Origin: CAYXZL01 sp964469925
Lineage (GTDB): Bacteria; Patescibacteriota; Gracilibacteria; Absconditabacterales; Absconditicoccaceae
Direction of reading: 5' to 3'
Length of the DNA stretch: 48,464 nucleotides
Assembly (NCBI GenBank): GCA_964469925.1
Contig: CAYXZL010000010.1
Coordinates: forward strand, 1 to 48,464
Positions within the stretch are counted from its first letter, which is position 1. Every line of letters starts with the position of its first letter. This document shows positions 10,516 to 20,696 of this stretch, piece after piece. The position numbers and the translations under genes were made by a program. Under the pieces are notes generated by a model that saw nothing but the letters and a program-made list of their open reading frames with translations, searched no databases and had not been told where the DNA came from.

Positions 10516-10881
10516 TTACGCAGCTGGCACTTGGCATCCGGCTTTGGTTCCTAAAGATTCGAAAGTCTGTTCACCCACCAACTTTTCACCATCTCCTGCT
10601 ACCCATGTGGGATAACCCGTCACACCTGCTACCTGACATTTTTGTTGGTTCGCATCGCAATCTACATAGTTAATTGACTCAAACGCTTTTCAAAATAACT
10701 TTTTCTGGTTTTGACAGTGAGGGCATCGTTCCGTTCCGTACATAGCCAGACCATTGTCCGTCAAACATTGTGCAAATGCTTGGAGTGCTGGGTCTGCCTC
10801 GGCTACCTTTGTCGTGTTGCAACCCGCAAGCACTAATGTGACTCCTCCCAATACTCATCCTATAAATAAGGATTTTTTCAT
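10516..10881 (-). CDS. Thioredoxin-like lipoprotein with CPHC active site
   Basis: 121 residues, ATG at 10881, TAA stop. Lipobox LVLAGC, then a thioredoxin-like domain: MYGTERCPHCQNQKKLFG holds the CPHC redox pair and GYPTW the cis-Pro loop. This matches the C-terminal Trx domain that bacterial VKOR proteins carry. Its neighbour at 10917-11393 is a CPSC membrane protein in the same orientation, so the two could form a split disulfide-forming couple at the outer face of the membrane. Start clear; pairing inferred. Confidence 0.85.
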
Positions 10882-10916
10882 CTGTTTTTGGAATAAATGA
10901 TAAATGTCGCTTTTTT

Positions 10917-11393
10917 TTAGTTTTTCTTCTTTAATTTGCAAACTAGAAGATCTCTCACTGCAATATACTCTGCCCACAGCAATACTACAATTCCCAAAAC
11001 TTTTGTCTCTAGTCCGTGAAAAGGCAATGCGGCAAACAATCCTGCTAGTCATACATATGCTGCAATAGTAATAGAACAACTTGGGCATCCTGTAACTAAA
11101 ACCCCCAACGCTCATCCCACTAACCCTGTTGCTTTGTTTTTTATATTTACTGTTGCGTGTCTGTACTTATATATGTGGGTTGCTACAAATACTCCAAACA
11201 ATATGCTTAATAGGGAGTGAAGTACCACCTCTGCTAGTGCAAACATCAAGCCGAAGTTTCATTTTAACAAAGAAAAATCCAAAAAAGCGAAGCCCAAGAC
11301 TAACATAACTACTGTTGAGGTGATCGATCACCGTAGTGCCACTTTGTCTTGAACTACTCTTTGCATATTTGTAAAAATCGTCTTTGGATCCAT
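10917..11393 (-). CDS. Multi-pass membrane protein with CPSC motif
   Basis: 158 residues from ATG at 11393 (MDPKT start; a second in-frame ATG at 11366 would give 149), TAA stop. Three or four hydrophobic helices. A TGCPSCSITIAAYVGLAG segment carries two Cys spaced as in redox sites and is followed by LPFHGLETKVLGIVVLL. This segment type is frequent in CPR membrane proteins, but I cannot name a Pfam family. 35 bp upstream of the CPHC lipoprotein, so probably one transcript. A membrane partner for thiol oxidation is a reasonable guess; it lacks a clear four-Cys VKOR pattern. Confidence 0.7.
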
Positions 11394-11495
11394 ATGTTGC
11401 CTGGCGGTGATAAGATGTCTCATTATAGGCGTTTGCTCCTCATAATCTATATATCTATAACTATTTCTAGTCTCCTATTTGACTTTTTTCTTAGA

Positions 11496-12158
11496 CTATT
11501 TTTTAGGATTGGTTCGCTTTGCGTATTTAATTGTTTTTCCCTGTTGGATGAACATCTCCTCATATTTGGTCTTGATGCCATGTTGCTCGAGCAGAAGGCT
11601 TGAATTATATAAATCATCGGTCGCATCGACTAGTGTTCGGTTTCTCTTTTTTAGTGAAGAAAGTGAGTACTGATATAGTTCTTCATCATCAGTTTTTAGC
11701 CTGAGTAAACAGTTTGGTTTCAAGATAGATTCATACATTTTCAAAAAACGCTCGTGGGTTAATCTTCTTTTTTGGTCGACGTTTCTTGGTCTTGGATCAG
11801 GATGTATAATCCGAATTTCCTCTATCTCATCCTCACTAAAATAATTGCTTAGATTTTGTATAATTGCACGAAGAAATCAGACATTTTGTAGTCACAATGA
11901 TTGGGCGAGTGATGCACCGACGTGCATTCTTTCTCACTTTATATCAACACCAACAAAATTTTTAGCACTTATCTGTTTGGCAAGTCACACTGTATACTCT
12001 CCTCTACCACATGCCAGCTCCAAAACGATTGGATTTTGGTTAGAGAAATAACTATTGTGTCGTTGTGATTTTATGCTATTAAATAGCTTATGTCAGGGCT
12101 GTAAGACCATGGAATTGTTTGTATTATCCACGTATCTGCTGAGTTTCTTACGAGACAT
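11496..12158 (-). CDS. trmB: tRNA (guanine-N7)-methyltransferase
   Basis: 220 residues, ATG at 12158, TAG stop. SAM-dependent enzyme placing m7G at position 46 of tRNA. SAM loop ELACGRGEYTVGLA (about 47-60), second motif FVGVDIKGERM, and IIHPDPRPR followed by RRLTHERFLKMY, which matches the family P-D-P-W-P-K block, here with R instead of the usual W and K. TGA is Gly in TVGLA and DIKGER. Divergent from rsmG, 57 bp apart, so the two RNA methylases share an intergenic promoter region. Confidence 0.9.
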
Positions 12159-12215
12159 TTAATTAATCGACTCATGTGTTAAATATAGTCTGATTCTTCT
12201 ATTTTTCTTATATTC

Positions 12216-12794
12216 ATGGCATACGGATCGCGAAACGAACTCATCACTATATTTTTAGAGTACAATAGCAAACTTAATCTGAGTGCTCTCAGAACTGCAG
12301 AGGATGTCTATGTTAAACATATTCTTGATTCGCTGGAAATAGTGAAGGTGCTTACTTTCTTCCCATGAGCAACCATTGCTGATGTGTGAACTGGCGGCTG
12401 ATTTCCTCTTCTGGCTTTAGCTACTCACTACCCTCACTGCCAGTTTGTCTGAATTGATGCCAGGAGAAAAAAGACTGAAGCCGTACAGGCAATAGCAAAC
12501 CGCCTCTGACTTAGTAACGTGCGTGTGCGTCGATGAAGAATTGAAGAACACCATGAGCTGTATGACTATGTCACCGCAAGAGCTGTTGCCTATGGAGACA
12601 AAATCATCGACTGGTGTGCCCCACTCCTTAAGACCCATGGGACACTCATCCTCTACAAACAATACAATGATGTAGAAAAACAGGTACTTGTCAGCTCTGC
12701 AAGAAAACTTGGTCTCAAGCTACAACATGAACATCACTATCATCTTTTTGACTGAGATATTGAGAGGGTTATTTATGTCTTTTATAGATCATAA
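12216..12794 (+). CDS. rsmG: 16S rRNA (guanine-N7)-methyltransferase
   Basis: 192 residues, ATG at 12216, TAA stop; slightly short for the family (about 200-230). Methylates G527 of 16S rRNA with SAM. YNSKLNLSALRTAEDVYVKH and HILDSLE match the N-terminal signature; SAM loop DVGTGGGFPLLALA (about 56-69) has two of its Gly as TGA. Also FVGIDARRKK and VTARAVA. With UGA as stop the protein would end before the SAM loop. Divergent from trmB. Confidence 0.92.
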
Positions 12795-12831
12795 TTACCC
12801 CCTGACCCACACTTTCTCATCATATATTCTA

Positions 12832-12859
12832 TTGACATACTTTGCTTAATACATAATCT
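12832..12859 (+). promoter_or_regulatory. Candidate sigma-70 promoter
   Basis: TTGACA at 12832-12837, 16-bp spacer, TAATCT at 12854-12859, about 100 bp before the gene at 12961. The gap 12795-12960 is otherwise AT-rich and holds no gene that I can see. Confidence 0.45.
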
Positions 12860-12960
12860 TGCTTATTGCGAATTCTGAATAGAGCCCACCTTTTTGTTAT
12901 TAGGCATGGGTTTGGTTCTTTAAAAAAATATAAAACTAAACGCTCATATAATTGATAATT

Positions 12961-13494
12961 ATGAAACACTACAAAGTATTACTTTACACGATTCTCGGAC
13001 TACTATTGGGATATGGCCTTTTTCAAGCCGGGGCTTGGTACAATGAACTCCGTCACGGTCACGAAAGCACCAATACTAATACTGCCGATCACATTATTAC
13101 CCCAGCTGAGTTTGCCGTCATATTATCTTTATCTTCACAGTCGTCGTTTGAAATACGGGACTCGGTCGCCCGTAAACAATACATTGTTTACGGCGACCAA
13201 AGCAATTCCGAAGTTTATTTCCTTGAAAAAACCTTTGACGAAAAGCTTTTTCTCATATCCTGGACGACGTACCCCGATGGGCAAATCAAACATGCTGTCA
13301 ATGGTAACGAAAACTCGTTTTTGATGTATAAGGGCATGGGTGAGTTTATTGCCTATCGCGTCAAAGGTGAAGGAAAAAATGCTATTTATGGTCGGGACTT
13401 GGACTCTTTAATCACCGGATTTAATAGTAGGACAAGGGCAGTTCTACGACTGATGGGGAAAGAAGATTGATACTTCTCTTGGTCTAATGTCTAA
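12961..13494 (+). CDS. Hypothetical membrane-anchored protein
   Basis: 177 residues, ATG at 12961, TAA stop. One N-terminal membrane helix (LLYTILGLLLGYGLF) then a soluble domain with mixed beta and alpha features (KQYIVYGDQSN, YRVKGEGKNAIYG). Only one TGA (Gly) near the C-terminus, fewer than in most neighbours of this size. The upstream gap holds a candidate promoter. No family recognised. Confidence 0.75.
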
Positions 13495-13606
13495 GTCTAA
13501 TGGTCTAACCTCCAAAAGGGAAATCTACGAATACTTATTAGGTATATTCGTAGGTAGGTATATTCGTAGGTTCTTATTGCCCTACGATTGTATCCTCTTT
13601 CGTAGG
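13481..13606. repeat. Short direct and inverted repeats between convergent genes
   Basis: Four gtctaa-type hexamers (13482-13507). A 15-bp sequence ending TATTCGTAGG is repeated at 13540-13554 and 13556-13570. CTACGAATA (13525-13533) is inverted to it, and further CCTACGA and CGTAGG copies lie at 13581 and 13601. The block can fold into alternative hairpins and fills the 119 bp between two convergent stops, so it may act as a bidirectional terminator or be a small repeat element. Confidence 0.7.
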
Positions 13607-13613
13607 TCTTTCT

Positions 13614-14555
13614 TTATCCACAATTTTTGCTCTCTGGGTTTGAGTCGCCTTTCCCATTCCATGCCCTTTGGTACATCTCGACAACTGGCTCTAAGTCTGC
13701 AACGAGCTTTTGATGACATGGACATGGGATGGTATGTTTTTCTCCCAGCTTGATGATGTAGCCGTTTAGATAGCTAATTTCGTTTTCTTTGCCAGCTATC
13801 ACATCTCGGTAGGTCGAGACATAGTGATTCATTTTGAGACATTCTGAATAGAGAACTTCTCTCAGACTTTCAATGTCATCAAGCCTTATGTTATATTCTG
13901 CTTGCAAAACCTTATATGCCTCATTGAGGAGACAATCAATTTGGTCTGTGTAAACTTTCTCACTAAAAAGCTCCTTGAGTGTTTTTGCATGGATGGCAGC
14001 TAAAGCATTGGTCACACAGTTGTAAAGCATCTTGACCACTCTCAACATGAAAGTATTGTCAGTATGAGCATGTATTCATACTTCGGTCAGCATTTGTGCT
14101 ATTGCCTTACCCTCTGGGCTATCATCGACAGGTCGACCGTACTTGTGTTCGCTCGTACTTAACTGATTTCCATACAGACTATAGCCTCATCGGGATGTTA
14201 TGATCACTGGTTTTTTTTGGTATAATAAGGGGAAGCGGTCATTGTCAAAAACGCCGTTTTGTATACTCACCCGGCAGTCTGCGGTTATCTCATGGTCATT
14301 CAGTTCGCTTACTATTTTTTCGACATCAAATAGTTTCGACGTGATGAAGATCACGTCGTAGTGCTTTTGGTATTGAAGCTCAGCTATTTTTGGCGGTAGT
14401 TCGACCCTCGTGCCGTCACATTCGACATGAGATCCCGACTCCCCTAACTTTTGTCTGCCGTACATGCTAGCATCATATCATCATTGGAGCAATTTGATAG
14501 CCAAATAAGTCCCCACAGATCACGCTCCACATACGAGTATGGATTGGTGTTGCAT
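13614..14555 (-). CDS. Ketopantoate reductase-like (ApbA/PanE) oxidoreductase
   Basis: 313 residues. N-terminal Rossmann motif LVCGAGSVGTYLA (about 7-19, the middle Gly is TGA) followed by KLLQGGYDASMYGR. Then YDVIFITSKLFDVEKIV and VSIQNGVFDN (the NG-VxN motif of PanE), ITSRGGYSLYGN, and a helical C-terminal dimer domain starting MLRVVKMLYNCVTNALAAI with the conserved Lys and Asn. NADPH-dependent reduction of 2-ketopantoate is the best-known reaction, but the family also covers other 2-keto acids. ATG at 14555 was used; an in-frame ATG 15 bp upstream is also possible. Confidence 0.85.
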
Positions 14556-14759
14556 TTGTACCGTAGTCATAAAGTACTATCGTATGGTACACTTCTTATC
14601 ACTGTACATCTTACAGGTACCTCTTTTTTATACCCATTTCAGACCTCAATGCAAGCAACACAAGCCTCCCCCGATGATGAACATATGAGGATGAGTGCTA
14701 CTGTAGCAGCACTTGAGTGGTATAATTATTTTTGTTATAATGGTTTTTATGAAACAACG

Positions 14760-15395
14760 TTAGTGTGTTACTATATCACATAATCACTGCAAAGAACGAA
14801 CTATATAATCTGGGTGTCATGACTCTAACAATGCTTCGTCATTATAGCCCCATGTTACACTGACGATAGGCATACCAATTTTTTTGCATGCTTGGATATC
14901 TCTGATCTCGTCTCCTACGTATATGCTATCTTTTTTGCTCATCCCATAATGCTTGCACATCTTTTGGATCTTTTTCCCCTTACCAAAAAGTTTCCCTCCT
15001 CCTTGTATAGCAATGAAATAATCTGACAAGCCATTATGTTTTATAATTTGCTTCACCAAGTCGGTCATCGATGATGAAACAATATAGAGTTTTTTACCAG
15101 CATTTGAAAGTTTTTTGATCATGTCTTCCACTCCCTGATATAGTGTGATCTCGTGACTATGCTGAAGCATATAACGTCTACCCTTTCGAATTATTATCGG
15201 TAGTAGTCGAGGCCTGACATGAAAATCTTTCATCAACACCAAGGGTGATGTGCTTCTTAAATGCTTTACATCTGACTCTCCAACTGGTTTGTAGCCAAAA
15301 ACAGGTGCATAGGTATTGGCTGCACGTATCAAAAGTTGGAAACTATCCGCTAGTGTGCCGTCAAAATCGAAGATGATGTGTTGGTATCTACCCAT
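14760..15395 (-). CDS. HAD-superfamily phosphatase (Gph-like)
   Basis: 211 residues from ATG at 15395, chosen because HIIFDFDGTLADS then sits at residues 6-18 as in the family; an in-frame ATG at 15476 would add 27 residues. Motif I DFDGTLADS, motif II SSSMTD, a Lys in the GKGKKIQKM segment, motif IV YVGDEIRDIQACK. Resembles phosphoglycolate phosphatase or pyrophosphatase PpaX types. Two Gly near the C-terminus are TGA and the gene ends at TAA. Substrate unknown. Confidence 0.88.
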
Positions 15396-15530
15396 AATCC
15401 CTCTTAATAAATATTCTCTTGATGGTAGTAACATTGGTGCTATTTTGCAAGATTCTTGGTCATTGTGTCCCGCCATCTTTCATTTTTTTACATTTATTCC
15501 ACTTCCACCTATACTCGTAGATCTTTTATT

Positions 15531-16373
15531 TTGTGTATTTCTTCAATCAAAAACTCATCACCCCTTAAAGTTACCTACATCATACCAATTATCATTTATT
15601 GATTCCCTGTTTTTTGACCGATCCTTGCTCTCATAGCTGTCTCTTCCCTATTTTTTCTTTGATCACCACGAAAAAAGGCTCGCCATATCGCTCAGTGATG
15701 GTTCTGCTCTGTATCACACTCTAAAATACACCTTTTACACCAAAACGCTGTTATACCCTTTGCGTGTGGTCCAGCATCTATGCAAATGATTCTCAACCAC
15801 AGCAACATTACCTTATCACAAGAGGACATCATCGCACTCAATGGGAAAAGCAACTTTGGAATGTGACCATGGGAGATGACTAAAGTATTAACCATGATTT
15901 TTGGTAAGCACTGATATCGTGCAAAAGTTTACACACAGAACTTTAGTAGTCTCGAGTTTCTCCAGAACGAGTTATCGCACGGTAGACCATGTCTGGTTTC
16001 TATGACAATGAAATTTTATGAAAAACACTATCCGACCTGTTCATACTATCCACATTATGTGGTCGTTACCCATATTGATTGCTACTATGTTTGGGTTCAA
16101 AGTTCTTTTAGCGAAGAAAGACACCATGGCGAGTCTTCTTCTGGAGAGATCAGATTGTCTATTGCAGATTTTTGCGAACAATTTTACGGTTATCCTTCCG
16201 CACTTGTTCACCTTGCTCTTAAACCTGTTACTGGCGTATCTACTGTGAGGAAATGGCGAAATATCTATCTCAACTTCTGATTTAGATGGTACTGGATGTG
16301 TGCCTACCTTTTGAGAATACTCAAACCGTGAGTATGCATAGTAGTCGGAGACTTAGAGAAGACATGTCCGTAA
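15531..16373 (+). CDS. C39-like cysteine peptidase with N-terminal membrane segment
   Basis: About 280 residues, TAA stop. A frame open through several TGA codons. No ATG fits the start, so TTG at 15531 is a tentative choice. N-terminal hydrophobic stretch (about 18-42), then a peptidase C39-like core: Cys in FACGPASMQMIL (about 79) and His in HYVVVTHID (about 175), as in bacteriocin-processing C39 or Peptidase_C39_2 proteins. It may be an exported or membrane-anchored peptidase. No ABC transporter domain is attached, unlike true bacteriocin exporters; an ABC ATPase lies 1.3 kb downstream but beyond pheS. Confidence 0.72.
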
Positions 16374-16430
16374 TTTATAGTTCTCCTCTGTGTGCATTAA
16401 GATTTTATAGGACTTTATTTGTATAGGCCT

Positions 16431-17444
16431 CTAGAAACTCTTTACAAACCTCACATCTCCATTGGTCAATAGTCTAATATCTTTGATACCATACTTAACT
16501 GCTACCAGCCTCGTCAACCCTATTCAGAACGCAAAACCACTGTGGTCATTTGGGTCAATGCCTCATTCTTTGAGTACATTTGGATGGATCATGCCAGCTC
16601 CAAGGAGTTCGAGTCGGTTGTCGTCCCCTGTTTTATTACCAATATTATATTTGACATCAATCTCATAACCTGGCTCAACAAAAGGGAAGTATCATGGTCT
16701 GAGCCTGATTTCTTTTTTTTCTTCAAAGAGTGCACTAAGAAATTCCTCCAAGAATCCTTTGCAATGAGCAGTACTGATCCCCTTGTCAATCACCACTCCC
16801 TCAATCTGCCAAAAGGCTGTATCATGTGATGCGTCCATTTTCTCGTATCTATATACCTTACCGATACACATCAAGAACAAGGGCGTTCCGTATTTTTTCA
16901 TATACATAACCTGATGAGCACTGGTGTGTGTCCTCAGGATGAGATGTTCACCTGTTTGGTCAGTATCGTGAAGATAGATAGTATCATGCATCTCTGTGGC
17001 AGGATGGTCTGCTGGGATATTGACTGAGTAAAAGTTTTCGTATTTACTCACCACGTCATGACCATACTCAACACGGAAACCCATATTGTGTGCAATTTGT
17101 TCTACACGCCTTCTTTCTCTTGCTAATAAATTTCTATGTCACTCATAACGTGTTGGTAGGTCCAATGAAATGTCCACGGGATCGTCTTGGATAAGTTGCT
17201 TATTTATCTCTGCATATTGCAAATCACGTACTTGTTGAGTGTAGGCAGTCTCTATTTGGTCTCTCATAGCTTTAAGGACTGGTCACTGTGTTTTTTTATC
17301 CTCTGGCGAGAGTTTTTTGAGTCATTTCACCGCCTGCATCAGCTCCCCATCAGGTCAAAGGTAGCGAGCAAACAGCTTCTCACATTCGGTGATTGATGTA
17401 CAAGCCTGTATTCCTGCTATAATCGTACTAGTATCATTGAGCAT
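16431..17444 (-). CDS. pheS: Phenylalanine--tRNA ligase alpha subunit
   Basis: 337 residues, ATG at 17444, TAG stop. Class II synthetase subunit. N-terminal tRNA-binding coiled region (about 1-100), YTQQVRDLQYAEINKQL linker, DLPTRYEGHRN, motif 2 region MCIGKVYRYEKMDASHDTAF and IEGVVIDKG. Motif 3 near the C-terminus, HSGFAFGIGLTRL, has its second Gly as TGA; the KEGGIDPNDH segment before it also uses TGA. pheT is not next to it in the window. Divergent from the ABC ATPase, with about 215 bp of AT-rich, gene-free DNA between. Confidence 0.95.
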
Positions 17445-17659
17445 AAGGAAGAAACATCATATAGTAAATACTGTTCTTGGTGTATACACATCACCTTGAC
17501 TAAATCAAATCCAAGTATACAAGCAGCTTTTAGACATTACTATGTATGAAATTTATAATCTTGTCAATTCTAGCTTCCTGTCTGAATGAAATAAAATCGT
17601 GTCTGGGTCATTTTTCTTTACAATTTTATGCGTTAGCTCTTCATTGTAGTGCTTACCCC

Positions 17660-18325
17660 ATGACACAACACTCGCCCCTTATTGATATTCGTCATCTTTC
17701 TCGGTCCTATGCTCGTAGCAAACAGGCTGTTTTTGATGGCTTTTCTTTTAGCTTGCATGACAGAGATTTCTGTGTTATTCAAGGGAAGTCATGATGTGGT
17801 AAAACAACTCTTGTGAAGATGCTGACTGGCTATATTAGGCCACCGCTAAAATCTGTTTTCTTCGAATCGGATGACTTAGCTAGACTGAGTGGACATGAAC
17901 GCCAGTCACTCAGAAGACGCATCGGCACTGTCTATCAGGAAAACAAATTGCTTGACTATGCAAGTGTTGAAGACAACGTTTGTTATCCTCTTCACCTGTA
18001 TGGCTGCTCACAGACAGAGATTGACGAGCGTTTTGCACGTGTCAGTAAAGAGACTGGGATCGATCATAAATCTGGTCATATCGTACGTTTTCTTTCTTGA
18101 TGAGAAAAACAAAAAGTAGCTATTGCCAGAGCCATTATTCATCAGCCAGATGTTCTGATTGCTGATGAGCCTACTGGCAACCTTGATCACCACACCAGTG
18201 AACACATTGCTGACTTATTTATTAGAATTAACCAAGAGTGAACTAGCGTTTTGTTCATCACACACAATAGTTCCCTGGTTTCCTACATCTCTACCAAACA
18301 TCACGTAAAGCACTGTCAAGTTTAG
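17660..18325 (+). CDS. ABC transporter ATP-binding protein
   Basis: 221 residues, ATG at 17660, TAG stop. Walker A GKSGCGKTTLVK (about 43, second Gly is TGA), Q-loop TVYQENKLLDYAS, signature FLSGGEKQKVAIARAI with both Gly as adjacent TGA codons (18098-18103), Walker B VLIADEPTGNLD and switch His in LFITHN. FtsE/LolD/MacB-type ATPase, normally paired with an FtsX/MacB-type permease. No permease is in the window; the following genes are small and unrelated, so the partner must be elsewhere. Confidence 0.93.
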
Positions 18326-18354
18326 ATTTTTTACCTTTTTCTTGTGTGTACACG

Positions 18355-18588
18355 ATGAATGCACCTGTATCCGATTCCAAAAGCAATGACTTGAGAAATC
18401 AAATTAAGTTTCACTTATCGGAATTGGATATAGCGGGCTATTTGTATGAGGAAGTTTGTTATATGCTTGATCACCTCAACTATTACAAACTACTGAATAT
18501 TCATACAAACCAAGATACATTTTTTTCTTACTTGTGTAGTGTAGACGATGAAAATACCAAACTCATTCACTCCTTACTTCGTAATTAA
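18355..18588 (+). CDS. Small hypothetical protein
   Basis: 77 residues, ATG at 18355, TAA stop; acidic and helical, rich in Leu, Asn and Tyr (YMLDHLNYYKLLNIHTN). No signal peptide and no TGA. It opens a co-oriented run of small genes ending near 21849 and lies 30 bp behind the ABC gene. Not recognised. Confidence 0.6.
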   Translation: MNAPVSDSKSNDLRNQIKFHLSELDIAGYLYEEVCYMLDHLNYYKLLNIHTNQDTFFSYLCSVDDENTKLIHSLLRN

Positions 18589-18599
18589 TATATTGTAGC

Positions 18600-18866
18600 A
18601 TGACTAAACACACTCGTCCCATAGCAGCCAATTCTATACCCATGTGACTTTCCTATTATATCTCACAAAGGGGGGCCGAACATGTTGGGAAAAAAAAAGT
18701 CAAAAAGCTCTTAGAACATAGCGAAACCTATGAGGTGCAATTGTGGCAGATTCTCCATATGCTCAAGGCACTTCTTATTTTTTCTTCTAGCGAATTCTCA
18801 CAAGCGAACCATATCAGACTCGAAAGCAAGCAGAAACTCATCAAGAAAAAGTCAATCAAGCGTTAA
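18600..18866 (+). CDS. Small basic hypothetical protein
   Basis: 88 residues, ATG at 18600, TAA stop. Strongly basic, with Lys clusters at both ends (VGKKKVKKLL; KLIKKKSIKR). One TGA reads as Gly in PMGLSYYISQRGAEHVGKKK. Could bind nucleic acid; no family recognised. Confidence 0.55.
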
Positions 18867-18934
18867 AGTCTTGTTTCCGCTATACTTTTTTTTATAGTCA
18901 GTCTTAGTCTCAGCATACAATAAAAGTGTATATC

Positions 18935-19609
18935 ATGGCAAAGCACAACGACAAGCTTTTACAACTCCTGGATGTAGTCATTGAAAACTATATCGATAAA
19001 GGGGATCCTATCTGATCCAAGTTTTTGCATACACTTGAGGATATTGACTATGCCCCCTCGACACTTAGAAAATACCTTAACCTCTTGGAACAATCATGAT
19101 TGGTTTATCAGCCCTACAACAGTTCTGGTAGAATACCAACCTTGGAAGGACTCGCTACCTATATAGACACCTACATGTTGGAGAACTCCTCGGACTTGGA
19201 GCATGCAGAATTTGATGCAGATATGGCGAGATCTTCACTGAGGTATATGGTTGAAAAACTAGGAAACCTTGTTGATGGTGTTGTGACGGGATTTTTGGCT
19301 AATGATGAGTATTACTTTTTGGGTATTAATAACCTCCTTAAACATATGACTGATGACTATGAGACCACGCAACATATCGTGGAATTCATCGAACAAAAGT
19401 GAGTGATAGAATTCTTGTCACAGAAAATGATCAAGAAGTGACATGTGTATTATAGCTTTTTGGATCATGGCAAAGCAGTCATGTCATGTCTTTATGGCAA
19501 GGTCACAGTCAACAACTTTGATGGTATCATTAGCATTATCGGTCCTGTAAGGGTTAACTATAAAAAGAACTTGGGTATCTTGAAAAGAATCGTAGAGCAG
19601 TACGGCTAG
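18935..19609 (+). CDS. hrcA: Heat-inducible transcription repressor HrcA (short form)
   Basis: 224 residues, ATG at 18935, TAG stop; about 340 is usual, so the central insertion domain seems reduced. N-terminal winged helix is clear: YIDKGDPIGSKFL, YAPSTLRKYLNLLEQSGL and NSSGRIPTLEGL follow the HrcA pattern, with Gly at two TGA codons. The C-terminal DGIISIIGPVRVNYKKN and IVEQYG match the family's last strand and helix. HrcA represses chaperone operons through CIRCE elements; I saw no CIRCE inverted repeat and no grpE or dnaK here. Confidence 0.85.
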
Positions 19610-19636
19610 TTTCTCTTATTTACTCTGTACTAGAAG

Positions 19637-20101
19637 ATGTGAGTCGATAGGGACAAATATTCTGATCGCTATAAAGACCATGAAACAGGAGACGGCTTTG
19701 ATGATGCATTGGAGACTGGGACTCGTTCTCCTATCTGACCTGACCAGTCAATCGATAACAGTGACCGTCGTATACAATGACTTGAAGACAATGCTGTTAA
19801 TAACGCTTTGGCCGATACTTCCGCAGAATTAGCCGATTTGAAACTGGAGGCTACGGCCATGAATGTTGGGCACCATTCTCTAGAAAAAGTTGCCCAGTGA
19901 GCACCTGTCGAGTCTGGTTGAGAAACTAAGCAACACCTCCAGTCGTCTATCGCTGGTCGATCGCCCCCTGGAGGGATCAATGACAATAATTTGGCTGACG
20001 GCATTGTACCCCAAGATCCACAGATCTGAAGAGCACAAGCTGCTGCTAAGGTACAAGAGCTTATTGATGACTTTTCTCGAGACAAACTATCGCTTGTGTA
20101 A
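19637..20101 (+). CDS. Acidic hypothetical protein downstream of hrcA
   Basis: 154 residues, ATG at 19637, TAA stop. Highly acidic, Asp/Ala/Gly-rich and probably largely disordered (ETGDGFDDALETGTR; GGINDNNLADG), with no hydrophobic segment. Six TGA codons read as Gly. It sits where grpE often follows hrcA, but it lacks GrpE motifs. On the opposite strand 19669-20085 is also open; I take the sense frame as real because it is in the run and crosses TGA only at plausible Gly. Confidence 0.55.
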
Positions 20102-20197
20102 TACCCTCATCTCTAACGTAGTTTGTCTTGTGAAGATACACTCCATCGCCTTCCTGCTAGATTTTTTCTGTATTTATCTACCCTACGATAACAACTT

Positions 20198-20695
20198 ATG
20201 AATGATATCATACAAAGTGCGTGATGAATCGTCTATTACATCAGTGCCGATGGTCCCAAATACCTGCTCATCAAGAGACACGCCATGTCAGGCAAGATTG
20301 AGTGGGTTGCTCCCAAGGGGAAACTCCAAGCGTGAGAAAGTTCTGAAGTTGCGGCACTCAGGGAAATTAGTGAAGAAACGTGAATCCCTATCAACATGAT
20401 GACTTTGAGACAAGAGATAGGCAAAACACATCTCAGAAGCACCGATTCTGATAGTGGTGGTATGAACAAGGATGTTACCTATTATCTTGTGGAATATACC
20501 GGCGACCCTGATATGGTCAAGATCATCCATGGAGAGGGATATTTGGGCTTCTATAAGTGGGCAACCATCAGAGAGGTTCTTGAGCTTCTCTACTATCAAG
20601 ATATGAGAGAGCTTATCAGGCAGGCGGATAAAATTATTGGAAAGCAAGATAGTAGCAGTAAAATCAAACAAGATTTTTTGAAAAAGCTTAACTAG
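20198..20695 (+). CDS. Nudix hydrolase
   Basis: 165 residues, ATG at 20198, TAG stop. Nudix box GKLQAGESSEVAALREISEE followed by TGI fits G-x5-E-x7-RE-U-x-EE-x-GU; the Gly before ESS and the Gly of TGI are both TGA. An N-terminal SAGGIVYYI strand precedes it, with two adjacent TGA as GG. Hydrolyses nucleoside diphosphate-linked compounds; exact substrate unknown. The C-terminal Lys-rich helix is an addition. The next gene starts 1 bp after its stop. Confidence 0.92.
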
Positions 20696-20696
20696 T

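Noticed and set aside
14556..14783. Plus-strand frame upstream of the ketopantoate reductase-like gene
   Set aside because: Overlaps panE-like and HAD coding ends on the other strand; composition looks like antisense.
19669..20085. Open minus-strand frame opposite the acidic protein
   Set aside because: No family likeness, opposite to the surrounding run, and the sense frame is in context; kept as shadow.
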